Assembly: GCA_937872925.1 (NCBI GenBank)
Contig: CALMUT010000149.1
Coordinates: forward strand, 1 to 64,000
Length of the DNA stretch: 64,000 nucleotides
Direction: 5' to 3'
Source: an uncultured Myxococcales bacterium
GTDB taxonomy: Bacteria > Myxococcota_A > Polyangia > Polyangiales > Polyangiaceae
The translations under genes were made by a program, and so were the position numbers. Below, one piece after another: positions 34,757 through 43,843 of this stretch; within the stretch, counting starts at the first letter, position 1, and each line of letters starts with the position of its first letter. A model generated the notes under the pieces. That model saw only the letters and a program-made list of their open reading frames with translations. It did no database searches and was not told the DNA's origin.

Positions 34757-35416
34757 CTAACAACGCTGTCGCGCGAGTTGCTGTAGGAGTGCGTCGGCGA
34801 CCCAATGCACGTGGGCGCGGCGCTCGCGTCGCGACGCGGTGCTCAGGGGGTCACTGCGCCACATGGGGCCCAGTGCACCGGCGTACAGCGCGTAGGTGTT
34901 GACGATGCCCGAGAAGCTGATGAAGAAGTGCTTCGCAGAGAGCGCGCCATCGCTGGGCACGTGGTCGCCCAAGATCTCTTCGACCAATTGTGACAGCTTG
35001 CGTAGACCCTGGCTGATCAGGGGCAGCGCGGGCCCGGAGCTGGCCACTTCTATGTGCACCAGGCGCACATAGCGACTGTGGTCCTCCATGAAGTCCATGT
35101 AGGCGTCGAGCAGCACATGCATGCGTTCGTCCACGCTGCCGCTGCACAGCCGGCCCTTTTGCAGGGCCGCGGCGTGCGCTGCGTAGTAGCGGTCGAGCAC
35201 GCCCTCGAAGAGCTTTTCCTTGGTGCCAAAGTGGTAGAAAACCGACGCCTTCTTCACGCCGGCGCGTTCGGCGATGTCACGAATGCTGACCGCTTCGTAG
35301 CCCCGGGCACAAAACAGCGCGTCTGCGGCGTCCGCGATGCGATCCGCGGACGGATCTGCGCTTTCCGGGGCCCCGGCTGCGGCGGAAGCGGGACTGACCG
35401 TACGGTCAGCGTCCAT
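34757..35416 (-). CDS. TetR-family transcriptional regulator
   Basis: A 219-residue protein if ATG 35416 is used; ATG 35466 and TTG 35497 are in frame, and ribosome sites are poor for all. The N-terminal helix-turn-helix is clear: ALFCARGYEAVSIRDIAERA, then GVKKASVFYHFGTKEKLFEG. The C-terminal ligand domain is divergent, as usual. The gene is divergent from the thiamine-diphosphate enzyme operon. Two identical-core palindromes lie in the shared region, one overlapping codons 3-8 of this gene, so it probably represses both itself and the operon. Ligand unknown. Confidence 0.88.
   Translation of the reverse strand: MDADRTVSPASAAAGAPESADPSADRIADAADALFCARGYEAVSIRDIAERAGVKKASVFYHFGTKEKLFEGVLDRYYAAHAAALQKGRLCSGSVDERMHVLLDAYMDFMEDHSRYVRLVHIEVASSGPALPLISQGLRKLSQLVEEILGDHVPSDGALSAKHFFISFSGIVNTYALYAGALGPMWRSDPLSTASRRERRAHVHWVADALLQQLARQRC
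35395..35408. promoter_or_regulatory. TetR operator candidate, inner copy
   Basis: Perfect 14-base palindrome TGACCGTACGGTCA. It shares the half-site TGACCG with the palindrome at 35481-35498, differing only in the two central bases. It overlaps codons 3-8 of the regulator if that gene starts at 35416, so binding here could block its transcription. Confidence 0.7.
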
Positions 35417-35480
35417 GGCCGCACACCCGTGCACGTGTCGATTTGTCCTTGCGCATTGCTGGATCATAGCGTAGATCCAA

Positions 35481-35498
35481 CTTGACCGATCGGTCAAG
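35481..35498. promoter_or_regulatory. TetR operator candidate, outer copy
   Basis: Perfect 18-base palindrome CTTGACCGATCGGTCAAG, 42 bases before the ATG of the thiamine-diphosphate enzyme. TGACCG-NN-CGGTCA is a typical operator shape for this regulator family. Its centre is 88 bases from that of the inner copy. Confidence 0.78.
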
Positions 35499-35539
35499 TG
35501 CTGAAAACAGCACCGAATAGGGCATCAGGGAGGCACATC

Positions 35540-37291
35540 ATGCAGCAGGTAGTCGGTGGCGAGGTTGTGGCAGCAATGCTGGCCCGCGAAGGGGTGAAGA
35601 AGGTCTTTGGCATCGTGGACGGCACCTACATGGGCCTGTACGCGAGCTTCTCGAAGTACGGCATTGAGCTGGTGTCACCGCGGCACGAGACAAGCGCCGC
35701 GCACATGGCCGGCGCCTACGCACGCCTGACGGGTGAGCTGGGCGTCTGCATCGCCAGCAACGGGCCTGGGGTGGCCAACATGCTCTCGGGCATTGCGGTC
35801 GAAAACGGCGAGGGTAACCGAGTGCTGTGCATCACGAGTTGCCGGCGGCAGGGCATCGCGTATCCGGATCGCGGAGGCACGTTCCAATACTTTGATCAGG
35901 TGGCCGTCACGCGCCCGATGACGAAGTGGAGCGGCGCCGTACCGAGCTTCGATCGCATTCCGGAGATGCTGCGACGCGCGCTGCGCGTTTCGCACAAAGG
36001 TCGCCCCGGCGTCGTGCACGTCGACATTCCCGAGAACGTGATCAACGGCAGCTTCGAGATCGCCGACGACTATTTGAGGGATCCGCACGAGTACCGCCGC
36101 AGCTCGAAGCTGGTGCCCGCGCCGGCGGATGTGAAGCGCGTCGCCGAGCTGATGACCCGGGCAGAGCGCCCCTTGCTACACGTCGGCAGCGGCGTCGTGC
36201 ACGCACAAGCGTTTGCAGAGCTGCAGCAGGTCGCGGAGCTGTGCCACGTGTCCGTGAGCACCAGCTGGGGCGCCCGAGGCGCCCTGCCGGAAACTCACGA
36301 ACTGTCCCTGCCCACCAGCGCTCTGAGTGCATTGGACGAAGCGCGTAAGTCCGCGGACTTGGTGCTCGTGGTGGGTTCGCGCCTGGGCGAGACGGATTTC
36401 TGGGGCAAAGCGCCGTACTGGGGTCGCCCCGGTGAGCAGCGCCTGATCCAGGTCGACAGCGACGAAGACATCTTGGGCCTCAATCGCAAGACGGAGCTGG
36501 CGATCTTGGCGGACGCCAAGGAGTTCCTCTCGGCCCTGGCGCTGGAGCTGAAGAGCGCAGGGCTCAGCGCGTCGATGAAGAAGGCGCGAGAGCAGCGCGC
36601 TGCGAAGCTGGCGGAGCTGAAGACCGCCGCGCGCAAGGAGCTGGACGAGGCCCTCGGAAACGACGCGACGCCGATGCACTCGGCGCACGTGCCCACTACG
36701 GTTCGCAAACTGATGGGCGATGCGGACGTGCTCGTTGTCGACGGCGGCAACACGGCGGTGTGGTCGCAGTTCTATTTCGATCTGCGCACTCCCAACACGC
36801 TGCTTGCCACCTTCAAGCTGGGCATGCTGGGTGCGGGCGTGGGCCAGGCCCTCGGCGCGCAAGTGGCGCACCCAGACAAGAAGGTCGTGTGCATCTTGGG
36901 GGACGGCGCCATGGGTTTCCACATGCAGGAGATCGAGACTGCCGTGCGCAACAAGCTGCCCGTCACCTTCGTGGTGCTGTGTGACAAGCAGTGGGGCATG
37001 GTCAAGTTGACGCAGCAGTTTGCCATGAGCACCGTGCGTGAAGTCATCGGTAGCAAGGACGAGGGCACCATCAACGCCGACTTCGCCGAAACCAAGTTCG
37101 ACGACCTGGCGCGCTCCATGGGCGCGCTGGGCAGCCGCGTTTCGTCGCCGAAAGAACTGGAGGGCGTGCTGCGGGCAGCCATCGACTCGGACCAGCCCGC
37201 GGTGGTGCACGTGGATGTGGACCCGATGCTGCACTTGTGGGCACCGGGGCTGCAGACCTTCAAAGAGATGCACCAGGAGCCCGCGGGGTGA
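35540..37291 (+). CDS. Thiamine-diphosphate-dependent enzyme, acetolactate-synthase-like
   Basis: A 583-residue protein; ATG 35540 follows GGGAGG by six bases. It has the three-domain layout of the ThDP decarboxylase/acetolactate synthase superfamily. The N-terminal domain holds the cofactor-activating Glu in PRHETSAAHMAGAYARLTG. The C-terminal domain has the metal motif GDG (454-456). The second metal ligand, 27 residues later, is Asp482 (VLCDKQWGM) where most members have Asn. It heads an operon with two short-chain dehydrogenases, controlled by TetR. It likely makes or breaks an alpha-hydroxyketone or 2-oxoacid; the substrate is not predictable. Confidence 0.85.
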   Translation: MQQVVGGEVVAAMLAREGVKKVFGIVDGTYMGLYASFSKYGIELVSPRHETSAAHMAGAYARLTGELGVCIASNGPGVANMLSGIAVENGEGNRVLCITSCRRQGIAYPDRGGTFQYFDQVAVTRPMTKWSGAVPSFDRIPEMLRRALRVSHKGRPGVVHVDIPENVINGSFEIADDYLRDPHEYRRSSKLVPAPADVKRVAELMTRAERPLLHVGSGVVHAQAFAELQQVAELCHVSVSTSWGARGALPETHELSLPTSALSALDEARKSADLVLVVGSRLGETDFWGKAPYWGRPGEQRLIQVDSDEDILGLNRKTELAILADAKEFLSALALELKSAGLSASMKKAREQRAAKLAELKTAARKELDEALGNDATPMHSAHVPTTVRKLMGDADVLVVDGGNTAVWSQFYFDLRTPNTLLATFKLGMLGAGVGQALGAQVAHPDKKVVCILGDGAMGFHMQEIETAVRNKLPVTFVVLCDKQWGMVKLTQQFAMSTVREVIGSKDEGTINADFAETKFDDLARSMGALGSRVSSPKELEGVLRAAIDSDQPAVVHVDVDPMLHLWAPGLQTFKEMHQEPAG

Positions 37292-38373
37292 GCCGCGAAG
37301 ATCCCACAGCGACCGGTGGTGCTTCCGCGGACGACACCAGCCGCAGCCGCGCTCGGACGCATCGCGTCCTGGTGACGGGTGCGGCCGGTTATGTGGGCCG
37401 GCTTCTGGTCGCAGCCCTGGCGGCTCGCGAGGATGTGGAGCGCGTCGTCGCCTTGGACGTGACCCCCGTGGCGGATACGCCCTGGGGTCCGTCCTCATCC
37501 CGGGTGCCCGCGAGCAGCGAGGACCAGCACGAGGACGAAGACGAACGCGACGCGGACGTGACGTACGTGCAGCTCAGCGTGTGCGATCCGGGCGTCTCCG
37601 ACTTGGTGCGCGACAGTGCCATCACCTGCGTCGTGCACATGGCGTCCGTGGTGCGCCCGCCAAAACACGGCGGAGATGACCTAGCGTATCGCGTTGACGT
37701 TGAGGGCACCCAGAACGTGCTGGACGCCTGCCTGGCCCACGGGGTGAAGAAGCTGATCGTGACCAGCAGTGGGGCCGCCTACGGCTACCACGCCGATAGC
37801 CCGGGCTGGCTTAGTGAAGACGACCCCGTGCGTGGCAACCAGGAGTTCGCATATTCGTATCACAAGCGCTTGATCGAGGAGATGCTGGCGCGCGCCCGCA
37901 CGGAGCACCCGGAGCTCAAGCAGCTCATCTTCCGACCGGGCACGGTGCTCGGCGAAAGCGTGCACAGCCCGGTGACGGACCTTTTCGAAAAACCGGTGAT
38001 GCTCGGCGTGCGGGGCTACCCCTCACCCTTCGTCTTCATCTGGGACGAAGACGTGGTGGAGTGCCTCGTGCGCGGCGTCGTCGGCAGCCACACGGGCGTG
38101 TACAATTTGGCCGGCGATGGCGCGATGACACCCCAAGAGATCGCGAAGACTCTGGGCAAGCGGTTCGTGCCCGTGCCCGCGGCGCTGCTGTCTACGGCGC
38201 TGTTCGTGCTCAAGAAGCTCGGCAAGTCCCCGTATGGGCCCGAGCAACTCAAGTTCCTGCAGTACCGGCCGGTGCTCAGCAACGCGCGCTTGAAGCAGGA
38301 ATTCGGCTACACACCGCGGCTGTCGTCCCGGGAGGCCTTCGAGCGGTATGCTCGCGCACAGAAACATGCCTAA
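37288..38373 (+). CDS. NAD-dependent epimerase/dehydratase
   Basis: A 361-residue extended SDR, starting at GTG 37288, which overlaps the stop of the upstream gene (GTGA). The first 28 residues are a polar lead, then the nucleotide-binding VLVTGAAGYVGRLLVAAL. An acidic insert (EDQHEDEDERD) follows the third strand. The active site is VTSSGAAYG and YSYHK (Tyr-x-x-x-Lys). IFRPGTVLGE is the family block. It is the second gene of the TetR-controlled operon; its substrate may be the product of the ThDP enzyme. Confidence 0.85.
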   Translation: MSREDPTATGGASADDTSRSRARTHRVLVTGAAGYVGRLLVAALAAREDVERVVALDVTPVADTPWGPSSSRVPASSEDQHEDEDERDADVTYVQLSVCDPGVSDLVRDSAITCVVHMASVVRPPKHGGDDLAYRVDVEGTQNVLDACLAHGVKKLIVTSSGAAYGYHADSPGWLSEDDPVRGNQEFAYSYHKRLIEEMLARARTEHPELKQLIFRPGTVLGESVHSPVTDLFEKPVMLGVRGYPSPFVFIWDEDVVECLVRGVVGSHTGVYNLAGDGAMTPQEIAKTLGKRFVPVPAALLSTALFVLKKLGKSPYGPEQLKFLQYRPVLSNARLKQEFGYTPRLSSREAFERYARAQKHA

Positions 38374-39175
38374 CCGAGACTTCAACGGCAAAGTGGTGGT
38401 CATCACCGGCGGCGGGGGCGGGATTGGCCGCGCGCTGGCGCATCGCTTCGCCCGCGACGGCGCGCGCGTCGCATTGCTGGATCTGAACGAGCAGCTGTTA
38501 GGCGACGCAGAGCAAGACCTCGTGCAGGCAGGCATCGAGCCGCTCTGCGTGCGCTGCGACGTGACCGACCTCAACGATTGTGAGCGCGCGATCGACGAAG
38601 TCACGCGCAAGCTTGGAAGCGTGGACGTGCTCGTCAACAACGCCGGCCTGGTGCACCGCAGCGGCTTCGCAGATACCAGCGTGGAAGTGCTGCGCCGGGT
38701 GATGGAAGTGAATTTCTTCGGCTCCCTCAACTGCACCAAAGCGGCCCTCGACATGCTGCTGGCACGGCAGGGCATGGTGATCGTGATCTCCAGCATTGCG
38801 GGCCTGACACCGCTGTACGGTCGCAGCGGCTACTCTGCGAGCAAACATGCTCTGCACGGCCTATTCGAAACACTACGCAGCGAGCTCGGCGAGCGCGTGC
38901 ACGTGATGATGGTGTGCCCGTCCTTCACCCGCACCGGCTTCGAGCAGCGCGCCCTCGACGCCGACGGCGGCCACGTGCAGCGCGGACGCACCAAGGTGGG
39001 CAATGAAGCCAGCGCGGAAAGCGTCGCAGACGCCATCGTGGTTGGCGCGCGCAAGGGGCGCCACAGCTTGGTGCTCTCGCCCGTGGGCAAGCTGGCCGTC
39101 TGGCTATCGCGCTTGGCGCCCGCCGCCTACGACCGCGTGATGCTGCGCAGGTTTGCCCGCGAGCTGCAGAGCTGA
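38366..39175 (+). CDS. Classical short-chain dehydrogenase/reductase
   Basis: A 269-residue classical SDR starting at ATG 38366, inside the end of the previous gene (8-base overlap). Motifs: ITGGGGGIGRALAHRFA (cofactor), VNNAG, catalytic Ser in ISSIAGL and YSASK. RCDVTD suggests NAD(P) adenine contact. It is third in the operon and completes a set of one C-C bond enzyme and two oxidoreductases, a combination expected for a small catabolic or detoxification pathway that a TetR repressor switches on. Confidence 0.9.
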   Translation: MPNRDFNGKVVVITGGGGGIGRALAHRFARDGARVALLDLNEQLLGDAEQDLVQAGIEPLCVRCDVTDLNDCERAIDEVTRKLGSVDVLVNNAGLVHRSGFADTSVEVLRRVMEVNFFGSLNCTKAALDMLLARQGMVIVISSIAGLTPLYGRSGYSASKHALHGLFETLRSELGERVHVMMVCPSFTRTGFEQRALDADGGHVQRGRTKVGNEASAESVADAIVVGARKGRHSLVLSPVGKLAVWLSRLAPAAYDRVMLRRFARELQS

Positions 39176-39312
39176 GGGAACGCGCACTGCAACTCTTGGC
39201 TGCGGCGCTGGGGCCACGCGCCCGCGCAAATCGCAACACACACATACAAGCGGCAAAGCTCCGGATGCGTTTGAGCTATCCGCAGAGTCACCTGGAGAAC
39301 CTCGCAGTACGC

Positions 39313-39738
39313 CTACAGCTTGTGCGGATTGCGATTGGGGCAAGTCTTGTCGCTGCAGCGATCGGGAATCGTTCTTGTGCCGGCGACCATCAGCGCACCG
39401 CACGCCTTGCCGCGCCGCTTGTAGCTGCACTTCTTCCCCGTGGGCTTCGTCTCGAGCTTGAACTTGCACATCGGCCGGACGTCCGCGTTGCAGCGCCACT
39501 CGGCGCCAAAGCGGCCGCGCTTGGGAACGATCACTCCGTTGCCGCAGAGCGGGCACTTCACCGTCGTCGGTGCAAAGTAGCCCTCGCCGTAAATGTCGTC
39601 GTGCTTGCGCATGATCTCTTTCATGCGGGCCGACATTGGGCCGTGCTGGGTGGCAACGGCCTTCTTCGTGGACATCTTCTTAGCGCTTTTGGTCGCTATC
39701 TTCTTTGCCTTCTTGGCGGTCTTCTTCTTGGTGGCCAC
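39313..39738 (-). CDS. Lys/Ala-rich histone H1-like protein with zinc ribbons
   Basis: A 141-residue protein. GTG 39738 is chosen because GAGGAGGG stands five bases before it. Residues 2-30 are lysine, alanine and threonine-rich (KKKTAKKAKKIATKSAKK), like bacterial histone H1-type tails. The rest carries cysteine pairs: VKCPLCGNG, then RCNADVRPMC, KKCSYKRRGKACGAL and DRCSDKTC, which look like topoisomerase-type zinc ribbons. It is expected to bind DNA or RNA in the nucleoid. It faces away from the DUF455/ATP-grasp gene; no partner is evident. Confidence 0.7.
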   Translation of the reverse strand: MATKKKTAKKAKKIATKSAKKMSTKKAVATQHGPMSARMKEIMRKHDDIYGEGYFAPTTVKCPLCGNGVIVPKRGRFGAEWRCNADVRPMCKFKLETKPTGKKCSYKRRGKACGALMVAGTRTIPDRCSDKTCPNRNPHKL

Positions 39739-39859
39739 TCTGCCCTCCTCGCGTCCCGGCATTGTCCACCGTCATCCAGTTCATCACAATCAGGTTTGCG
39801 CGAGGCGTCCACGAAAGGCGGATGCCGGGTCTTCTGCCTCGCGCACACGTAGAGTATCC

Positions 39860-42064
39860 ATGACCTCGATGGATCTGCGAACCTATTGCGAACGCATCGT
39901 GTTCGGCACGGAGCTCCGTGACAAACTGCTCGATGGCCGCGCAGTGCAGGTTCCTCACGGCGCTGGGGACCCGGAGCCGCCCGTCATTCCGGCCATGGCT
40001 CGGAGCGTGGATGCACCGGGGCGCCCACCCGGCGCTGGTCTGACGCATGGCGGCGGCGCGCCGTTTCCCTCAGAACGGGAACTCGAGACGGATGAAGGGG
40101 AGGCGCGGGCTCTGCACTGTTTCGCTAATCATGAGCTCATGGCTCTCGAACTGATGGCGCTGGCACTGCTTCGGTTCCCGGCGCTGGAGCCGGCGTTCGT
40201 CGCCGGCGTGCTGCGCACCATCGGCGACGAGCAGCGCCACTTTTCTCTCTACTGCGCTCGCATGGAGGCTCTCGGCCTGTCCTTTGGGGACCTGCCCGTC
40301 AGCGATTACTTTTGGCGCTGCGCGCCCGATCTCAACAGCCCAAGCCAATTCTGCGCCGCCATTGCCCTCACCTTGGAACAGGCCAACCTCGATTTTGCGG
40401 CGCACTATGGCGAGCTCTTCCGCAGACAGGGGCAAAAGCAGACGGCTCGGATCATGCAGCAAGTCCGCGACGATGAGATCCGGCACGTGGCCCATGGGCT
40501 GCAGTGGTTCCGTCGCTGGTCCGCGATCGAGAAGGACACCGATTTGTTCCGCGCTCACAGCAACGCGTTGGTGCGGCCACTCAATCTTGCGCGAGCGCGT
40601 GGCTTGTCGTTTTCTCGAACGCTTCGACAGGCGGCGGGCTTCCCGGATGTGTACATCGACGCGCTGGAGGCCCATTCCGGTTCCAAAGGCCGCCCGCCCG
40701 CGGTGCATTTGTTCAATCCGGGCTGTGAGCAAGAGGTTCTGGGCCAGGAAGAGGTTTCCGAAGGCATGCAACGGGTTCGCCGGGACCTGGAACTGCTTCC
40801 GGCCTGGATGGCCGCGGCGGAAGACATCGTGCTCCTCGAGCGAGCGCCCCGGCCGGAGTTCATCGCCGATCTGCGCCGGCACGGATGTCCCCTGGCGGAC
40901 CTGCGCTGGCCTAGCGAAAGCGAGACAACGCCCCCCGCGGGCAGCTTGGGCTCGCGCTGGCGCCGGGCCGTTGCCGACGTGCCCAGGTTCGGAGAACTGA
41001 GACCCTGGGGCTGGAGCCCTTGGAGTCATCAGATCTTGTCTCCACTTCTGAGTGGCCAGGGCGGAGCGTCCCACTTCTATGACGGACCCTGGCGGGACGA
41101 ACTTGCTCAGCTGCACGGAAAGTCTTGGGCCGTGCCCTTGCTCGCAGACGTGCTTGCCGGCGTCGCCGAAACAGAGACCGCCCACCTTGATTTGCCGCGA
41201 CTGACCGAGCTGTGCATGGCTGGCCAGGTCTGTAGCGAGCGCGAGCAGGTGTGGGCGTGCGTGTCCGAGCAACACGCACGCCACGGCGTGGATGTGGTGA
41301 TCAAGGCTGAATACTCCGCCAGTGGTCGAAACGCGATCCGCGTGAAGGCCGGGACCGCAACGCCGGATCAGCAACGGTGGTTGGACCGAATTCTCGGGCG
41401 CCATCCCTGTGTGCAGGTGCAGCCGTGGCTCGACCGCGTGTGTGACATCTCGCTCAGACTGCGAGTGGTTGCGCCTGGGGAAGTGCGTCGCGTCGGTTGG
41501 GGGCGGAGCCGGGTGGATCTCCGCGGCCAGTACCTGGGCGGCTACGTTTGTCGCACCATGGCCTCGATCCCCCGGCCGGTGGCCAGGTTCCTGGCGGGCG
41601 AAGGCACGGACGCCAACTGGCTCGACCGCGTGTTTCTGCAGGTGGCACGGGCTGTCGCAGACAGGCTCGCGCCCGCAGCGTACCTAGGACCAGTTGGCGT
41701 GGATGGATTCGTCTACCGCAACGGTCGCGGCGCGCTGCAGTTGCAGCCTTTGGTCGAGATGAATGTGCGCAGCACGATGGGCCATGTTTGCAGCGCACTG
41801 GAGCGCCATGTGGGCCGAAGCTCCATGGGCAATTGGTCTCTGGTCCACGTCAACACCCTGCAGCGGCGCTGGGGCATGTCTGCAGTGGAATTCGCTCGTG
41901 CCGTTGCAGAACGCCACCCCAGAGTCTGGGCCGACGATGCTGGGGGTGGGCGCCTTGCCGCCGGAGTGCTGTTCACCACCGACCCGGAGCAGTGCGAGGA
42001 CTTCGTGTCCTATCTTCATGTGGGTCGATCCTTCCGCGAGCTGGAAGCCGGGCTGCAGCTCTAG
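39860..42064 (+). CDS. Fusion of ferritin-like DUF455 domain with ATP-grasp-like domain
   Basis: A 734-residue protein (ATG 39869 is an alternative). The N-terminal half matches the DUF455 ferritin-like family: a helical bundle with HELMALE, GDEQRHF, TLEQANLDF and DDEIRHV, that is two ExxH-type pairs and extra Glu residues, a full di-iron ligand set. The C-terminal half, from about 340, looks ATP-grasp-like: VVIKAEYSASGRNAIRV with the phosphate-binding Lys, VQPWLDRVCDIS, and EMNVRSTMGH at the metal site. This pairs an oxidase fold with an ATP-dependent ligase fold in one chain. Product unknown. It stands between unrelated genes. Confidence 0.72.
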   Translation: MTSMDLRTYCERIVFGTELRDKLLDGRAVQVPHGAGDPEPPVIPAMARSVDAPGRPPGAGLTHGGGAPFPSERELETDEGEARALHCFANHELMALELMALALLRFPALEPAFVAGVLRTIGDEQRHFSLYCARMEALGLSFGDLPVSDYFWRCAPDLNSPSQFCAAIALTLEQANLDFAAHYGELFRRQGQKQTARIMQQVRDDEIRHVAHGLQWFRRWSAIEKDTDLFRAHSNALVRPLNLARARGLSFSRTLRQAAGFPDVYIDALEAHSGSKGRPPAVHLFNPGCEQEVLGQEEVSEGMQRVRRDLELLPAWMAAAEDIVLLERAPRPEFIADLRRHGCPLADLRWPSESETTPPAGSLGSRWRRAVADVPRFGELRPWGWSPWSHQILSPLLSGQGGASHFYDGPWRDELAQLHGKSWAVPLLADVLAGVAETETAHLDLPRLTELCMAGQVCSEREQVWACVSEQHARHGVDVVIKAEYSASGRNAIRVKAGTATPDQQRWLDRILGRHPCVQVQPWLDRVCDISLRLRVVAPGEVRRVGWGRSRVDLRGQYLGGYVCRTMASIPRPVARFLAGEGTDANWLDRVFLQVARAVADRLAPAAYLGPVGVDGFVYRNGRGALQLQPLVEMNVRSTMGHVCSALERHVGRSSMGNWSLVHVNTLQRRWGMSAVEFARAVAERHPRVWADDAGGGRLAAGVLFTTDPEQCEDFVSYLHVGRSFRELEAGLQL

Positions 42065-42118
42065 CGCGCGCTCTCCTGCCGTTGGGACGTGCCCATCGCC
42101 CTTGCCTTGGCCGCAACT

Positions 42119-43843
42119 TCAACGCGACAGCCAGCGCGCGGTCCAGTAGGCCACGCGGAAGTCGCTACCCGGCAGCAACACGTCGCCGCTGCCCTCGCCG
42201 TTGACGGCGTAGGGGTTCGAACGCCAGTGGTAGTTGCTGTAGGGGCGCACGCGCATGGGCACGGGCTCTTCACTCACCAACTCGTCCCCGCGACCGACGT
42301 AACCCAGCAAGGTGAGCGGCGTGCCGTCTTCTGCGATGCATTTTCCGGACGCGATCTCCGCGTCGTCGCAGTTGACGCGCGCGCGGTCCCAATACGGTGG
42401 CTTGGGGAATTCGCGCAGGCTCTGCAGGGCGCGGTCGAGCGCAGACTCATCGATGCTCGCACTGGGTCCCTGCCAGGCGTTCTGGCGCGAACCAGCCGCA
42501 ACCGCGACGATGTCGTACAGGCTCTGCTTCTGCTCCACAGGCTGTCGAGTCTTGCCCGGTGGATCGTAGAGCGTCACGACAACGGCGTCGCTTACAACGT
42601 CCCGGGCCCGCTCATTGCACAGGTATCGGCTGGCCATGTAGCCGCCACCAAAGGCCATGTTGTAGCCGGAGAAGTTCGTCTTCACGCCGACGTCCAGCAG
42701 GTCCATCTCGTCGCGCGCCATCAAGTCCAGCTTGCGCTTTGCGAGCAGCTCTTCTTCCAGGTAGCGGATCAAGTCCGGCTCTTCTGAAACATAGGTCAAC
42801 GCGGAGACGATACCGAGGGCAAGCAGCGCGTTGAAAGCGTTGTGCACAGCGGGGAAGTACACGCGATCGATGGAATTCTCGTGCAAAATGCCGTGGAAGG
42901 TGCGGCGACCATCGGCGTCGCGGATCTCCAAGTCGTAGCCTTCTTCGCCCACTTGCATCAGCGAGCGGCCTATGGCCGTGGCGTCAGCTCTAAGGCGCGA
43001 CTTCAAGTCTTTCGGGATGGTGTCGTCGTCGCGGATCACTTCCCAGAGCGCAGCGTAGCCGAAGGCCCAGCCCGCGAGCATGTCGCGGCTGCAGGAGTCC
43101 TCCCAGACGTACTCGGGATACAGTCCGCCGGAATTATCCGCGCGCCAGGTGCCGTTGTCTTTGACAGCGGGCAGCGGCGCGCCGTCTGCGTCGAACAGCG
43201 GCGTGGGGGTGACGTCCTGCCCTGCCCCGGGCAGATCTGCGCGGGCGAAGCCTCGTGCAACCACCCCGGGCACGCCGGTGATGGCCGAAGCCAGGTGCAG
43301 CGCGTCCAGATCCGCGACCACGAAGGCGCGCGCCTGCTCCACCTCCGCACAGTCGGCGCCTTGATCACGCAGCGTGCCGTAGCGATACGCGTCCGCGGCA
43401 ATGCTGACGCCGCCGTAGGCGCCCGCCACCTTGTGGAAGCGCTCGATCACGGACGGCACGGCTTGCCCCGAGAACGCTTCAAAATCCCATTCTCCAGGCG
43501 CAGCAAGAAAGTCCGTGACCAGCGCGCGCTTGGCAGTCTCCGCGCTGCTCAGGGAGACCTCCGCGCTGACGTGCACGCCGAAAGCGTTGAAGCCGTGGAA
43601 TTGACGCTCCAGCAGGGTTGCTTGCGCCGCCAAGGCTGCGTCGTGACCCGCTTCGCCGGGACCAGCAAGCAGCGCGCTCCGGTCCCCGGCGCCACTGCCG
43701 CACGCAGGCGGCGTGCGCGGGGGTGCTTTGCAGCTCAGCCCTGTAGGCTCAGCCTCGGCGGGTTCGCTATCGCCACACGCAACACACATCGCGGTGGCAA
43801 ACACCGCGGCCGCGACCGGTGCAGCCGTCTTGCCTACTGGCAC
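42119..43843 (-). CDS. Secreted lipoprotein, large helical domain of unknown function
   Basis: A 574-residue protein with GTG start 43843, overlapping the end of the upstream lipoprotein by ten bases. The signal ends with a lipobox (MCVAC). The long mature part is helix-rich, with phrases such as WEDSCSRDMLAGWAFGYAAL and YFPAVHNAFNALLALGIVSA. Spacing suggests an alpha/alpha-barrel, as in some six-hairpin sugar-binding proteins, but no catalytic motif stands out. It likely works with the small lipoprotein it overlaps. Confidence 0.65.
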   Translation of the reverse strand: MPVGKTAAPVAAAVFATAMCVACGDSEPAEAEPTGLSCKAPPRTPPACGSGAGDRSALLAGPGEAGHDAALAAQATLLERQFHGFNAFGVHVSAEVSLSSAETAKRALVTDFLAAPGEWDFEAFSGQAVPSVIERFHKVAGAYGGVSIAADAYRYGTLRDQGADCAEVEQARAFVVADLDALHLASAITGVPGVVARGFARADLPGAGQDVTPTPLFDADGAPLPAVKDNGTWRADNSGGLYPEYVWEDSCSRDMLAGWAFGYAALWEVIRDDDTIPKDLKSRLRADATAIGRSLMQVGEEGYDLEIRDADGRRTFHGILHENSIDRVYFPAVHNAFNALLALGIVSALTYVSEEPDLIRYLEEELLAKRKLDLMARDEMDLLDVGVKTNFSGYNMAFGGGYMASRYLCNERARDVVSDAVVVTLYDPPGKTRQPVEQKQSLYDIVAVAAGSRQNAWQGPSASIDESALDRALQSLREFPKPPYWDRARVNCDDAEIASGKCIAEDGTPLTLLGYVGRGDELVSEEPVPMRVRPYSNYHWRSNPYAVNGEGSGDVLLPGSDFRVAYWTARWLSR

